A stretch of 64,000 nucleotides of DNA from G965218495 sp965218495 (GTDB lineage: Bacteria > Bacteroidota > Rhodothermia > Rhodothermales > Bin80): NCBI GenBank assembly GCA_965218495.1, contig OZ244626.1:3224001-3288000 (forward strand), given 5' to 3'. Shown here piece by piece: positions 28,168 through 38,500 of this stretch. Under the pieces are notes generated by a model that saw only the letters and a program-made list of their open reading frames with translations, had not been told where the DNA came from and did not search any database. The position numbers were made by a program, and so were the translations under genes. Position 1 is the stretch's first letter; every line of letters starts with the position of its first letter.

Positions 28168-31085
28168 GGCGAAAGCAGCGCGCGCCGAATGACCTCAGCG
28201 GGGTGCAACGCCTCGCGGCACGTACCATGCTTGATCTGGTGGCGGCAGCTAACCCCTGCCGCCACTACGATCGTGTCCTCGTCTTCTGCGCGCACCGCTG
28301 GCAATAACCGGCGCTCGGCCATCTTGATGGACAGGTCGTAGTGCTCCCTCTCGTAGCCAAAGGAGCCGGCCATTCCGCAACAGCCCGAGTCAACTTCGCT
28401 TACTACATAGCCCTCGGGCAAGGACAGCACACGTACACTGGGGCCGGACCCTACCAGCGACTTCTGGTGGCAGTGACCGTGCAAGAGCACGCGCCGCGCC
28501 TCATGTGTGAAATCCAGCGGCAGCTGCCCTTCGTCTGCAAGGCGAGCAAGAAACTCATCAAAAAGGAGGGCGTGGTCCGCTACCTGGCGCGCCCGTGCGT
28601 CATCCGGCAAGAGATACAGGTACTCATCACGTAAGGACAGCAGGCAGCTCGGCTCCAATCCGACGATGGGGAGACCGCGCGCGGCAAAGGGGGCCAAACG
28701 GTTCACGGTGTGACGTGCTGCACTACGCGCCGCGTCTACCAGTCCCTTGGAAATCATCGGCCGCCCGCAGCACCGGTGCCCTGGAAGAAGCACCTCAAAG
28801 CCCGCCGCCTCCAAAACTTCCGTGGCGCCAATGGCAATCTGAGGCTCGTGGTACGTCGTAAACGTGTCGTGAAACAACACCACCTGCGGCCTCGCCGCAT
28901 TTGTGCGCGGTCGCCGCTTGAACCAACGCGTAAAGGGTTCAACCGCAAAGGTTGGCAGCGTGCGTTGCCTGCTAAGGCCGAGCGCTGCTTCCATGCCGCG
29001 GCGTACCACCTTGTTCTTCAGCACAATATTAACCAGCCCCGCCTGCGGCCCACTATTGAGTCGGCCCAGGCGGGCAGCACTGCCGAAGAGGCGACTCCGA
29101 AGCGGAATGCCGTGCTTGGCCTGGTACTGGGCCAGAAACTCGAACTTGATCTTGGCCATGTCCACCGAGGACGGACACTCGGCCTTGCACGCCTTGCATT
29201 CTATGCAGAGGTCCATGACCTCGTACATTCGGCGGCTGGTAAGCTCACTTTGCGGCAGCCGCCCGGACAAGGCCGCGCGCAAGGCATTGGCACGGCCACG
29301 TGTAGAGTGCTCCTCCTCGCGCGTAGCCATAAAGCTCGGGCACATAGTGCCCGCCGTTTCCTTGCGGCAGATGCCCGCGCCGTTGCACATCTCGACCGCG
29401 CGGTCGAAGCCCAGGTCCTGGCCCCAATCCAGCCTTAATGGAAAAGGGATGACGCCATAGTCTGCGCCATAGCGCAGGTTCTGCGTAACCGGCGGCCCGT
29501 CAACCACGTTTCCGGGGTTTAAGATGCCTTGCGGATCGAATAGATGCTTGACCTCTTTGTAGAGCGAATAAAGGGCGGGACCGAAAAAGCGCTCGTTCAT
29601 CCAGCTTCGGACGCGGCCATCGCCGTGCTCACTGGAGAGGGCGCCGCCATAGCCGTGCAATAGCTCCACGGCAAAGGCGGTGATTTCAGGCATCTTCGCA
29701 AGCTCTGTGGCCACCTTTGTGTTGATGAGCGGCCGTATGTGCACGCAGCCGGCGCTGGCGTGCGCGTAGTAGGCTACGCGCGTGTCACGATCCTTGCAGA
29801 AACCATCGATTTGCTCCACGTACTCTGCAAGATGCTGTGTGGGCACAGCAGCGTCTTCAATGAACGGGATCGGCTTGTAGTCGCCCTTTATGCTCATAAG
29901 GAGGCCAAGCCCCACCTTGCGCACGGTCCACACATCGCCCTGCCGGGCGGGATCCAAGACCGGCACAACAGCGCCGGTATGATGGTCTCCAAGATGCCTG
30001 CGAAGGCCCTCCACCTTGGAAGCCACCTCGGCCTGCGAATCCCCGTAGAATTCGGTGATCAAAACGCAATCCGGATCGCCCTCAATGAAGTGGGTCAAGA
30101 GCCGCGCATACTTCGGCACCCCGCGGCAGAGCCTCAGCCCCAGGTTGTCGAGCAGCTCCACGGCGCTGGGCGAGACCTCCAAGATCACCGGGACGGCACG
30201 AAGCGCGTGTTCGAGACTCTCAAAGTGCACAACCCCCAACCCCTTGACCAGTGGAATGGGCACGAGGTTCAGCTTCACGTCTTCAATGACGGCCAGCGTC
30301 CCTTCTGCACCGCATACCAGCTTGGCCAGGTTGAAGCGATTGTCCTGCGGCCACTGAAAGGACGGCCCTGCTCCAACAAAGCGGTCGAGGTTGTATCCTC
30401 CGCAGCGCCGCCAGTGACGCGGCGTGCCGCTGATAATGGCCTCGCGGTTGGCAGCCGGCGATACCATGCCCTGAATGCCGCGGTATAGGGCACCTTCTAG
30501 CCCGCTGCGCTGCGCCACCTCTTCCAACGAGCTGCTTTCCAGCGGCCCCAAGTGCACTCGTGACCCGTCACTGAGTATCACATTCATGGCCAGAACATGG
30601 TCCGCTGTCATGCCGTAGCAGATCGAGTGGCTCCCAGTGGAATTGTTCGACACGATACCCCCCATCGCCGCCCGGTTGGAGCTGGCAGGATCGGGGCCGA
30701 ACTGCAGGCCATAGGGCGCCAAGTCCAGGTTGAGGCGGTCCAGCACAATGCCGGGCTGAACGCGGACCCAACGCTCCTCCTTAGAAACCTCCAGTACCCG
30801 GGTCAGGTGTGCCGTAAAGTCGATCACGAGCGCTTTCCCCACAGCCTGGCCCGCCAGGCTGCTGCCACCGGTCCGTGGCACCAGCGTGATCCCGTGCTGC
30901 GCGGCAAGCGAAACTGCCGCATGCACATCTGCGACCGATCGCGGCAGCAAGACGCCGTGCGGCATCACCTGGTAGATGCTCGCATCCGTGCTGTATAGGA
31001 TGCGACTGTAGTCATCCGTGCGAACTTCTCCCTCGCACTGTGACCGCAAGGCTGCCAGGAAGTCCGGCAACGCAGTTGGTGCCAT
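28164..31085 (-). CDS. FAD-linked oxidase and Fe-S protein fusion (D-2-hydroxyacid dehydrogenase type)
   Basis: The protein has 973 residues and no signal peptide. The N-terminal half is an FAD-binding type 4 domain (VLLPRSVADVHAAVSLAAQ, VPRTGGSSLAGQAVG, GIVSNNSTGSHSICYG) with a FAD-linked C-terminal domain. The second half has Cys clusters for Fe-S binding: CNGAGICRKETAGTMCPSF, the CIECKACKAECP cluster, and two CCG segments (GHRCCGRPM and DSGCCGMAGSFGY). This domain order is known from D-lactate and D-2-hydroxyglutarate dehydrogenases such as YdiJ. It should oxidise a 2-hydroxyacid and feed electrons to the quinone pool. It is the last gene of an operon after the sorbosone-type dehydrogenase, 10 bases downstream. 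Confidence 0.92.
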   Translation of the reverse strand: MAPTALPDFLAALRSQCEGEVRTDDYSRILYSTDASIYQVMPHGVLLPRSVADVHAAVSLAAQHGITLVPRTGGSSLAGQAVGKALVIDFTAHLTRVLEVSKEERWVRVQPGIVLDRLNLDLAPYGLQFGPDPASSNRAAMGGIVSNNSTGSHSICYGMTADHVLAMNVILSDGSRVHLGPLESSSLEEVAQRSGLEGALYRGIQGMVSPAANREAIISGTPRHWRRCGGYNLDRFVGAGPSFQWPQDNRFNLAKLVCGAEGTLAVIEDVKLNLVPIPLVKGLGVVHFESLEHALRAVPVILEVSPSAVELLDNLGLRLCRGVPKYARLLTHFIEGDPDCVLITEFYGDSQAEVASKVEGLRRHLGDHHTGAVVPVLDPARQGDVWTVRKVGLGLLMSIKGDYKPIPFIEDAAVPTQHLAEYVEQIDGFCKDRDTRVAYYAHASAGCVHIRPLINTKVATELAKMPEITAFAVELLHGYGGALSSEHGDGRVRSWMNERFFGPALYSLYKEVKHLFDPQGILNPGNVVDGPPVTQNLRYGADYGVIPFPLRLDWGQDLGFDRAVEMCNGAGICRKETAGTMCPSFMATREEEHSTRGRANALRAALSGRLPQSELTSRRMYEVMDLCIECKACKAECPSSVDMAKIKFEFLAQYQAKHGIPLRSRLFGSAARLGRLNSGPQAGLVNIVLKNKVVRRGMEAALGLSRQRTLPTFAVEPFTRWFKRRPRTNAARPQVVLFHDTFTTYHEPQIAIGATEVLEAAGFEVLLPGHRCCGRPMISKGLVDAARSAARHTVNRLAPFAARGLPIVGLEPSCLLSLRDEYLYLLPDDARARQVADHALLFDEFLARLADEGQLPLDFTHEARRVLLHGHCHQKSLVGSGPSVRVLSLPEGYVVSEVDSGCCGMAGSFGYEREHYDLSIKMAERRLLPAVRAEDEDTIVVAAGVSCRHQIKHGTCREALHPAEVIRRALLSP

Positions 31086-31095
31086 CTTCAGCCCT

Positions 31096-32382
31096 TCAGC
31101 TCCCCTGGTAGATGATTCTCCAGATGCGGCCCTTCATGGAATCGGAGACATACAACGTCCCGTCCGGTCCGGTAGCCAGCCCTGTCGGACGTGCGCGCGC
31201 GGAGTTCGGCACGGCCAAGGAATCCGTACCCGTAAACCCGTCGGCAAACGCCTCGGGTGCGCCTGCAATGGCGCCGTCCACAAACGGCAAGAACGTCACC
31301 TGGAAGCCCTGCTGTACCGGCTGGCGGTTCCAGGAGCCATGAAACGCCACAAAGGCACCCCCATGGTACCGCTCCGGAAACTGCGCTCCCTGATAAAACA
31401 GCAGGTCGTTCGGCGCCCAATGTGCCGGGAACCCGTGAATCGGCTCCTTCGCTGCCGCGCAGCGACCAGCCTCGATGCCATCGCCGCCATATTCCGGATT
31501 GAGGAGCTTTATGCCCTGATGGTGGTCGTAATAGCAATAAGGCCACCCGAAGTCGTCGCCTTCTTCGACCTCAAAGAATTCTTCGGAGGGCAGCTCGTTG
31601 TTCTGTTCTTCGGTATAGCGGTCTGGCCAAAAGCGATGCAGGTCATCCCTGCCGTGCTGCACCACATAGAGCTTCCCCGTGGCGGGGTTCCATGCGTTGG
31701 CAACACCGTTGCGTACACCCATGGCATAGCGGACCCCGTCGCCTGTCATCGTCTGCCCGATTACATCAGCCGCAAAACGCCAGACGCCGCCGGTCCCTTC
31801 CAAAAGCGGGCACGGGTCCTGACCCGGGCTCCCCGGCGTTCGGCTCTGCTCCATGCACGCGTTTGAGGGTGCGCCGACGTTGACATACAGGTTGCCAGCT
31901 TCATCAAACTCAAAGGGCTTTACGGCATGACTGCGTTGGTTGACAAACCCCGTCACTATAGGCTCTGCTTTGCCGACCGGCAGCAGTCCATCCCCCATCA
32001 TCGGGTACCGCACGATGAACGTGTCTGCAGCGAAGTAGAGGAAATCTCCACGGAAGCGGATACCGGTGCCACCGGTCTCGCCAAAGAAGGCGATCGTGTC
32101 CGCGCGCCCGTCGCCGTCGTTATCCCGCAGGGCGGCGATGGCGCCATGGTCGTTTTTCTGGCGCAGTGCCACATAGATGTCGCCGTTCTCGCGTACGGCC
32201 AGGTGTCGGCCGCGCCCCAGCGAGTCGGCCACCACGATGGCACAGAATCCGTCTTGCAGCACCAGTCCGTCGTTGTCGCCTCCCTCCGGGCAAGAAATGG
32301 ACATCATGGCTGCACCTTGATCACCAGCTTGGCACGCACCCATAATCAGCAGTAGCGCCGCCGGTAAGATTGCTGTTCTCAT
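31096..32382 (-). CDS. Sorbosone/glucose dehydrogenase-type PQQ beta-propeller lipoprotein
   Basis: The protein has 428 residues from the ATG at 32382 (MRTAILPAALLL); an in-frame TTG at 32394 would overlap the ruvB stop and is less likely. A lipoprotein signal (LLLIMGACQ) precedes the soluble part. Family segments include GRHLAVRENGDIYVALR, DNDGDGRADTIAFFGE, GVRYAMGVRNGVANAWNP and LYVVQHGRDDLHRFWP, then GWPYCYYDH and a C-terminal LYVSDSMKGRIWRI. This is the GSDH/sorbosone dehydrogenase propeller family, which often uses PQQ; no haem motif is present. It lies eight bases after ruvB and ten before the FAD/Fe-S gene. Confidence 0.9.
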   Translation of the reverse strand: MRTAILPAALLLIMGACQAGDQGAAMMSISCPEGGDNDGLVLQDGFCAIVVADSLGRGRHLAVRENGDIYVALRQKNDHGAIAALRDNDGDGRADTIAFFGETGGTGIRFRGDFLYFAADTFIVRYPMMGDGLLPVGKAEPIVTGFVNQRSHAVKPFEFDEAGNLYVNVGAPSNACMEQSRTPGSPGQDPCPLLEGTGGVWRFAADVIGQTMTGDGVRYAMGVRNGVANAWNPATGKLYVVQHGRDDLHRFWPDRYTEEQNNELPSEEFFEVEEGDDFGWPYCYYDHHQGIKLLNPEYGGDGIEAGRCAAAKEPIHGFPAHWAPNDLLFYQGAQFPERYHGGAFVAFHGSWNRQPVQQGFQVTFLPFVDGAIAGAPEAFADGFTGTDSLAVPNSARARPTGLATGPDGTLYVSDSMKGRIWRIIYQGS

Positions 32383-32390
32383 CGTGATCG

Positions 32391-33407
32391 TCAAGGTTGG
32401 TTGAAGAGGTCGGTTTGCTGCTTGATGCTGAAGTGCTTGTACGCCTTGGCCGTTGCCTGCCGGCCGCGCGGCGTGCGCTGCATGTAGCCTTCCTGAATCA
32501 GGTAGGGCTCATACACTTCCTCAATGGTCCCGGGCTCCTCGCCCACCGACACTGCGAGGTTGGTAAGGCCCACCGGGCCGCCGTCAAATTTCTGCATCAT
32601 CGTGGTAAGAATGCGGGCATCCATATCATCGAGGCCTTCCCTGTCGACATCGAGTGCCGCCAGTGCCCGATCCGCTATAGCCAAGGTTATACGCCCGTCG
32701 CCATGAACATCCGCAAAGTCGCGTGATCGCCGCAGCAGTCGGTTAGCAATGCGCGGCGTGCCGCGGCTGCGCCGCGCGATTTCGCTGGCACCTTGCGGAT
32801 CTATAGCCACGTTCAAAATCTTGGCGGACCGTACTAGTATCTTTTCCAGGAGCGGGGCCGAGTAATAGTCAAACCGGAAGTCGATCCCGAACCTGGCTCT
32901 GAGCGGTGCGGTCAGGAGTCCCTTGCGCGTGGTCGCACCCACCATTGTGAACGGTGGGAGCATAATTTTTACGCTCCGCGCACTGGGGCCCGAGTCGATG
33001 ACGATGTCGATAAAGTAGTCCTCCATTGCCGAATAGAGATACTCTTCCACTACCGGACCCAGGCGGTGAATCTCGTCAATAAAGAGCACATCACCCTGGT
33101 TGAGCTTGGTCAGGATGCCGGCCACGGCGTGCGGCTTGTCCAGCACTGGGCCGCTTGTGGTCGTGATACGTGCCCCCATCTCCTCGGCGATGATGTGACC
33201 CAATGTGGTCTTACCCAAGCCCGGCGGCCCCGACAGCAGCACATGGTCCAGCGACTCGCCGCGCCCCAAAGCCGCGGTGATGAATACATGAAGGTTGTCT
33301 TTGATGCGCTGCTGCCCGATGAACTCGTCCAGGCGACTGGGACGGAGCTTCTTTTCAAGGTCCTCCTCGCGCAGGTAGGGAGAGGTTGGGCTTGGTTTGG
33401 AACCCAT
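32391..33407 (-). CDS. ruvB: Holliday junction DNA helicase RuvB
   Basis: The protein has 338 residues from the ATG at 33407 (MGSKPSPTSPYL); an in-frame ATG at 33452 gives an unlikely extension. The Walker A motif is GPPGLGKTTL, the Walker B region LFIDEIHRLGP, and the AAA+ sensor region VGATTRKGLLTAPLRARFG. The winged-helix C-terminus has EPYLIQEGYMQRTPRGR. RuvB drives branch migration with RuvA. It is the first gene of a group with the sugar dehydrogenases rather than beside ruvA or ruvC, an unusual neighbourhood. It diverges from rpoN. Confidence 0.97.
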   Translation of the reverse strand: MGSKPSPTSPYLREEDLEKKLRPSRLDEFIGQQRIKDNLHVFITAALGRGESLDHVLLSGPPGLGKTTLGHIIAEEMGARITTTSGPVLDKPHAVAGILTKLNQGDVLFIDEIHRLGPVVEEYLYSAMEDYFIDIVIDSGPSARSVKIMLPPFTMVGATTRKGLLTAPLRARFGIDFRFDYYSAPLLEKILVRSAKILNVAIDPQGASEIARRSRGTPRIANRLLRRSRDFADVHGDGRITLAIADRALAALDVDREGLDDMDARILTTMMQKFDGGPVGLTNLAVSVGEEPGTIEEVYEPYLIQEGYMQRTPRGRQATAKAYKHFSIKQQTDLFNQP

Positions 33408-33569
33408 TCGTGGCGGCGTGACAGAAGGACGATTGCCTGCGGCTATGCACAAAAAGCAAGGTAACCTTTACAAACATAACGATACTGGCTACGTTTCAGC
33501 GGGCGATTTAAAACGTGGAGGCACAGCCTATAGGACCCCACCATGGCTGGCAACGTGTTGGTGTAAGCG

Positions 33570-35012
33570 ATGCTGAACCTTCAACAGCAGCTCAAACTCC
33601 AGCAGAGACTTTCTCCGCAGCAGATCCAGTACATCAAGCTGCTGCAGTTGAACAACCTTGCCCTTGAGCAACGCATACAGTCGGAGCTGGAAGCCAATCC
33701 CATGTTGGAAGAGGTCGTCGAGCTGGGGGATACTGCGCAGGACGACCTTGAGGATACGCAGGACAATGACGACGACTTTGACTGGGAAGACCTGCTCCCG
33801 GCGGGCGAAGACGACTTCTATGGGCATAAGACAAGTGTTGACAAAGAGGAGCGCGCCGAGCGCCCGCTGGTGGCGGAGGTGTCCCTGGCAGACCATCTGC
33901 GCTCTCAGCTTTCATTTCTTGACCTGAGTTCTCAGGAGTCACTAATTGCTGAGCAGATAATCGGCTCCATCGACGACGATGGGTTCCTGCGCCGCGAGCT
34001 ACTCTCTATCGTCGATGACCTCATGTTCACCTGCGGCGAGAGTTTTTCGATAGAGGAGGTAGAGAATGTCCTGTGGCGTATCCAGCGACTGGACCCGGCC
34101 GGCATCGCGGCCCGCGACCTCCAGGAGTGCCTCCTGGTGCAGCTGTCGGTGTTACGCGAGGGGACACCCGGTCGCGACACCGCGCTGACGCTGCTGTCGC
34201 GGTGCTTTGAAGACTTCACCATGAAGCGATTCGGCCGACTCCGCCAGAAGCTGGGCATAGACGATCGTGCGCTCAAAAACGCTTTTGATATCATCCAGCG
34301 GCTTAACCCCAAACCGGGGGAAGGCACTATCACCACGCAGGAGAACTACATCACGCCGGACTTTGAAGTACGCGCCGTGGGCGATGAATTTCATATCTCA
34401 CTCACCACCGCGCGCGGCCCCCGTATCCGCATCTCGCGCCAATACCACGACATGCTTGAGCAACTGACACCCAGGAGCGGACCGGTGCCACGTAGCGGCA
34501 CACAGGCCGAAACGCGCCAGTTCCTCAAGCGAAGGTTTGAGTCTGCCCGCTGGTTTATTGATGCCATCAACCAGCGCCGCCAGACGCTTCTGGCGGTAAT
34601 GCGCGCCATTGTGGAAAAGCAGCGGGACTTCTTCACCTACGGCCCGGGCCACCTGAAACCACTCATACTTATGGACATCGCCGATGCCATCGGCATGGAT
34701 ATCTCCACGGTCAGCCGCGTGGCTGGCGACAAGTACGTGCAGTGCGACTTCGGCGTCTATGGACTGAAGTATTTCTTTTCCGAAGGCGTAGCGACGCATA
34801 GCGGCAACACAGTGTCCAATACAGAGGTCAAAGCCATCATCGAAGACATCGTCAGCAAAGAGGACAAGGCCGACCCTCTATCGGATCGCAAACTCGCAGA
34901 GATACTCGACGCCCAAGACTTCCAGATCGCCCGGCGTACGGTGTCAAAGTACCGGGAACAGCTCGGCATCCCGGTCGCGCGCTTGCGCAGAGAAATCGTC
35001 TTGCCGCGATAG
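33570..35012 (+). CDS. rpoN: RNA polymerase sigma-54 factor
   Basis: The protein has 480 residues. The N-terminal activator-interacting region starts with LNLQQQLKLQQRLSPQQIQYIKLLQL; the core-binding domain, the DNA-binding region with a helix-turn-helix (ADAIGMDISTVSRVAGDKYVQ) and the RpoN box (ARRTVSKYRE) follow in order. An acidic linker (about residues 55-80) is rich in Asp and Glu. It directs transcription from -24/-12 promoters and needs enhancer-binding activators. None is encoded in the window. It diverges from ruvB. Confidence 0.96.
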   Translation: MLNLQQQLKLQQRLSPQQIQYIKLLQLNNLALEQRIQSELEANPMLEEVVELGDTAQDDLEDTQDNDDDFDWEDLLPAGEDDFYGHKTSVDKEERAERPLVAEVSLADHLRSQLSFLDLSSQESLIAEQIIGSIDDDGFLRRELLSIVDDLMFTCGESFSIEEVENVLWRIQRLDPAGIAARDLQECLLVQLSVLREGTPGRDTALTLLSRCFEDFTMKRFGRLRQKLGIDDRALKNAFDIIQRLNPKPGEGTITTQENYITPDFEVRAVGDEFHISLTTARGPRIRISRQYHDMLEQLTPRSGPVPRSGTQAETRQFLKRRFESARWFIDAINQRRQTLLAVMRAIVEKQRDFFTYGPGHLKPLILMDIADAIGMDISTVSRVAGDKYVQCDFGVYGLKYFFSEGVATHSGNTVSNTEVKAIIEDIVSKEDKADPLSDRKLAEILDAQDFQIARRTVSKYREQLGIPVARLRREIVLPR

Positions 35013-35317
35013 CCATTCAGTCTTCTCGGGTGCTTCGCAGGAAGTGAGAGCGCTTCCAATACCTTCCCGGCACGGGTAGGCCGCAACGGTACCGCTTCTG
35101 AAGCTGCTGGCGCAACCTGCTGCGCCGGACCACGTCTACCAGAAGTAAGCAGCACACTGTATCTCATACCGCCCTTGTTGCTTAAAGCCTCGTGATTGCG
35201 TGTACTGCATATAGCCAGTATGCCACAGAGAGCCTTCCTGTCAGGCTCCTTTTAGGCCCGTTGGCCCGATTTTTGCGATTGCTGCGGGTGTGTCTTACTA
35301 CAAAAGAGCCGGAAATC
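35013..35317. other. Spacer after rpoN with a weak hairpin
   Basis: No gene seen. GAGCC (35230-35234) and GGCTC (35244-35248) form a short stem followed by CTTTTAGG, which might end the rpoN transcript, though it lies over 200 bases past the stop codon. Confidence 0.35.
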
Positions 35318-35587
35318 ATGAACCACATTTCTGCATCCAGGCGCTCGGCGTTACTGCCAACGCTTTTTGCCCGGTACGTGAAGGGAGAAATTGAAGAGTC
35401 CCTGTGGAAGCGATTCTTGTCAATGCTAGATGCCACGGAGGCGCGGCCGCAGGAGCGGATGGCACTCATCGCCTTCATGAACGACTATTTCGTCGAGCGG
35501 AGCATGCAGGCCCTGCAGCTCACGATGCTCTTTGCAGACGATTTTGTGCCGCAGCCCCAGGCGCAGCACGTACTCTGCGCCGGATAG
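35318..35587 (+). CDS. Small protein of unknown function
   Basis: I do not recognise this 89-residue protein. The start at 35318 is preferred over an in-frame ATG at 35192, whose N-terminal extension (MIACTAYSQYATESLP) looks like read-through from the spacer. The sequence is predicted mostly helical: FARYVKGEIEESLWKRFLSMLDATEARPQERMALIAFMNDYFVERSM (quoted only to show composition: it is rich in Glu, Arg, Leu and aromatic residues). There is no signal peptide or membrane segment. It lies between rpoN and a convergent membrane protein gene. Confidence 0.55.
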   Translation: MNHISASRRSALLPTLFARYVKGEIEESLWKRFLSMLDATEARPQERMALIAFMNDYFVERSMQALQLTMLFADDFVPQPQAQHVLCAG

Positions 35588-38500
35588 CCTACCGCCAATC
35601 CTTCACACCTTGCCGCAGCACATATACGCTGACGCCTCCGGGCCCACCGGAGGGCGGTGTGGAGCGCTCGGCGTTGACTGGCAAGTATGACTGCAGCTCG
35701 CCTTCAGCTCCGCGTCCGCGGGGCAGCCCCCGCCGCCTGGGCATAGGCAGCAAGGCCCCCGTACCACGCTACAATAACGGCCGCAATCAGGACCTGGATT
35801 GCCTGCTGCGCGGCTAGAAGCCCTGCCATGGGCGTCAGTGTGGCTGCCGTGACGTTTGACTCAAGCAGCACGGACGTGCCCGCCAGTAGGCTGCCGATCA
35901 CTACGCAGGCAACAAAAAGCACCCAGATGGCCCTATGCCGAAATGGCGTAGTGAGCCCGCTGCCTATCGCCGCGAAGACGGACTGCTCCCCGACCACCAT
36001 GGCCGCACGGGCCACATCCCGCATTACCGTACAGGCAGACAGCACGATCGCTGCCGCCCCGGGAGCAATGACAAGCAAGACCCAGAACCGACCCACTTCC
36101 CCCGACCAGAGCTGCCCTACCGCTAAGACGAGGGCCACGGCCAGCCCTGCCAGAATCAGGGCCATGCACAAGAATATCGCACCCAGGAGCAGGCTGCGAA
36201 GCACATAGCAAGTCGACCCACGCCAGAAAGAGCCACTCGGCCCCTGCAGCGCATGTAATAGGCCGACACTTGCCGCGGCCTTCCAAACTATACTCGCAGG
36301 CACGATCCACAGAATATGGATACGCTGCGCCCATAGCGCCGCGCCGCTTGCCTCCAGGATGTCGGCCCAAAGCGCCAGATCAAAGCCGCTCGCCAGGTCG
36401 GCTGCAAATCCTGAGGTGCCGACGACCTCTTGCAGAGGCGCCACCAGAAGGCAGGCCGTGGCCAAGGAGATCGTCGCATCCACGCCATAGACGAGAGCAA
36501 CGAGCCACCAGCGCGCGCGCGCAGCCTGTGCGCCTTTCTTAAGCAGCGTGCGATACGTCATCAGAACAGCGATTCCACAATTCGCAGAGCATACTGCATC
36601 CACACCGTGAACTTGGAGACGTGCTTTCGCGCAAACACGCGCGACGACGCTGCCGCCATACCATTGTTGAGGCGATTCACGTCAAGCTTCACCAGAAAAT
36701 CCGGGTCAACCCGCACATAGCGGACAGGGGCCATATGCGTGAACGTAAATGCCTTTGTGGATGCCCTGCCATCCCAAATGCGGTCCTCGGACGTACCATC
36801 TTCAAACTCCACGCGCACCACCTGCGGAAAAACGCCGTCGCGCTTGCGCCCCACACGTACCCGTGCGATATGGTCCCCACTCTTGAGTTGGCTAACCTGC
36901 AGCTCCTCTACGGCGTAGTCCACCACCGCCGTCCCATATACATACTGATCAAAGAACCACGCCAGATCCTCCCCCGATACCGCTTCGACTACCGCCTGGA
37001 AGTCTCTCGTGGTCGGATGCCTGAACCGCCAGCGGTCGTAATAGGAGCGCAAAATGTTCTGCATTGCCGGCCACCCCAGGTAGCCTTCCAAAGTGTGCAG
37101 GACAGTGGCACTCTTGGAATAGGACGCCTTGCCGTATTCTCTGCTTGAAGCATATTCCCAACTGTTGGTATAGAGCGCGCCGCGCTCCGGCGAGTCTTTG
37201 GCGTACCGCAGCCTGTGGCCTGCGGCGTCTCCAATCGGTGCCCCGGGAATATCAAACACGCTCCCCGCCCCAAAGTGGTCGTCCATCACCTTGCCCTCGA
37301 CATACGAGTTGATGCCCTCGTCCAGCCAGGCTTCTTCGAATTCATTGGAAGCCAACAAGCCGTAGAAGTACTGGTGGCCAAATTCGTGGATCAGTACCAG
37401 CTCCAGCAACCGAGCCCACGCAGGCGCCTGGTACAGGGTCCCGCACGTGATCAGGGTCGGATACTCCATGCCGTTGCTCTGCCCCAACCCGTCCACCAGC
37501 GTCAGCGTGGTATAGGGATATTCGCCGACCATGCTGTCGTAGCGCTCCAAAGCTAAACGCGCGGCATCAAAGTGGCGACGCGCCTGACCCCGATGCTCCG
37601 GTTGGAGCAAAAGTCGCAGCGTGACATGACGCCACGCTTGTGTGTACTCCACAAATGCCGGACTGGCTGTCCACGCAAAGTCGTGCACGTCCTCGGCTAT
37701 GTAGCGCTCCGTGCGACGCCCCTCCGTTTCGTATGCCTCAGTGCGGACGCCACTTGCACCTATGACGTAGCCTGCCGGCACGTCAATCGTTACGTCATAG
37801 GACCCGAAGTCCGCGTAGAATTCGCTGTAGGCATGGAACTGGTGCGTGTTCCACCGACCGCGTGGCGCGTCCGCAGGCACGTAGCGCTGCCCGGGCACCT
37901 CATATACGCCGAACTTCGGAAACCACTGCGCCACCATAAAGAACGGCGCTCCGTCATGCCGCTCCAGATATCCTGTTCGCGCCAGTATTCTGGGCAGCTG
38001 CGACGTAAACGCTAACGAAAGCTCCACCGTCTCGCCCGGCATCACGGGCTTGGGCAATACCAGGGCAGCCACGGTAGCGTCGTCCGCATTGCCGTCGTCC
38101 GGCTGAATGAAGAAAGTGCGCTCTAAAAGGCTTGTGCCCTCGGACGTCTCAAGCTGCGTAAACTCGATCCGGCCCCAAACGCTGTCTGCCGCAAAGCTGC
38201 GTGGCGCTCCGCCTCGGCCGCGCATAAACGTGGAGCCTTCATCCTTGAATGCGTTCAAGTACATGTGGAACTGCAACGTGTCAACGGGCACGGCATCCGG
38301 GTTGCGCCACGTCATCAGGCCGGCGCCATTCAGGGTCCGCGCCTCGCTATCCAGCGAGACATGCAGCGCGTAGGACACGCGCTGGTCGCTCTGTGGTGCC
38401 TCGAATATGGTCGCGCGCTGCGCTGCGCTGCCGGTGGCAGCAAGGAGCGTCGCTAACAGCGTGCAGGCGCGGAACATGGGAATGAGTAAGTTTTCGCCAA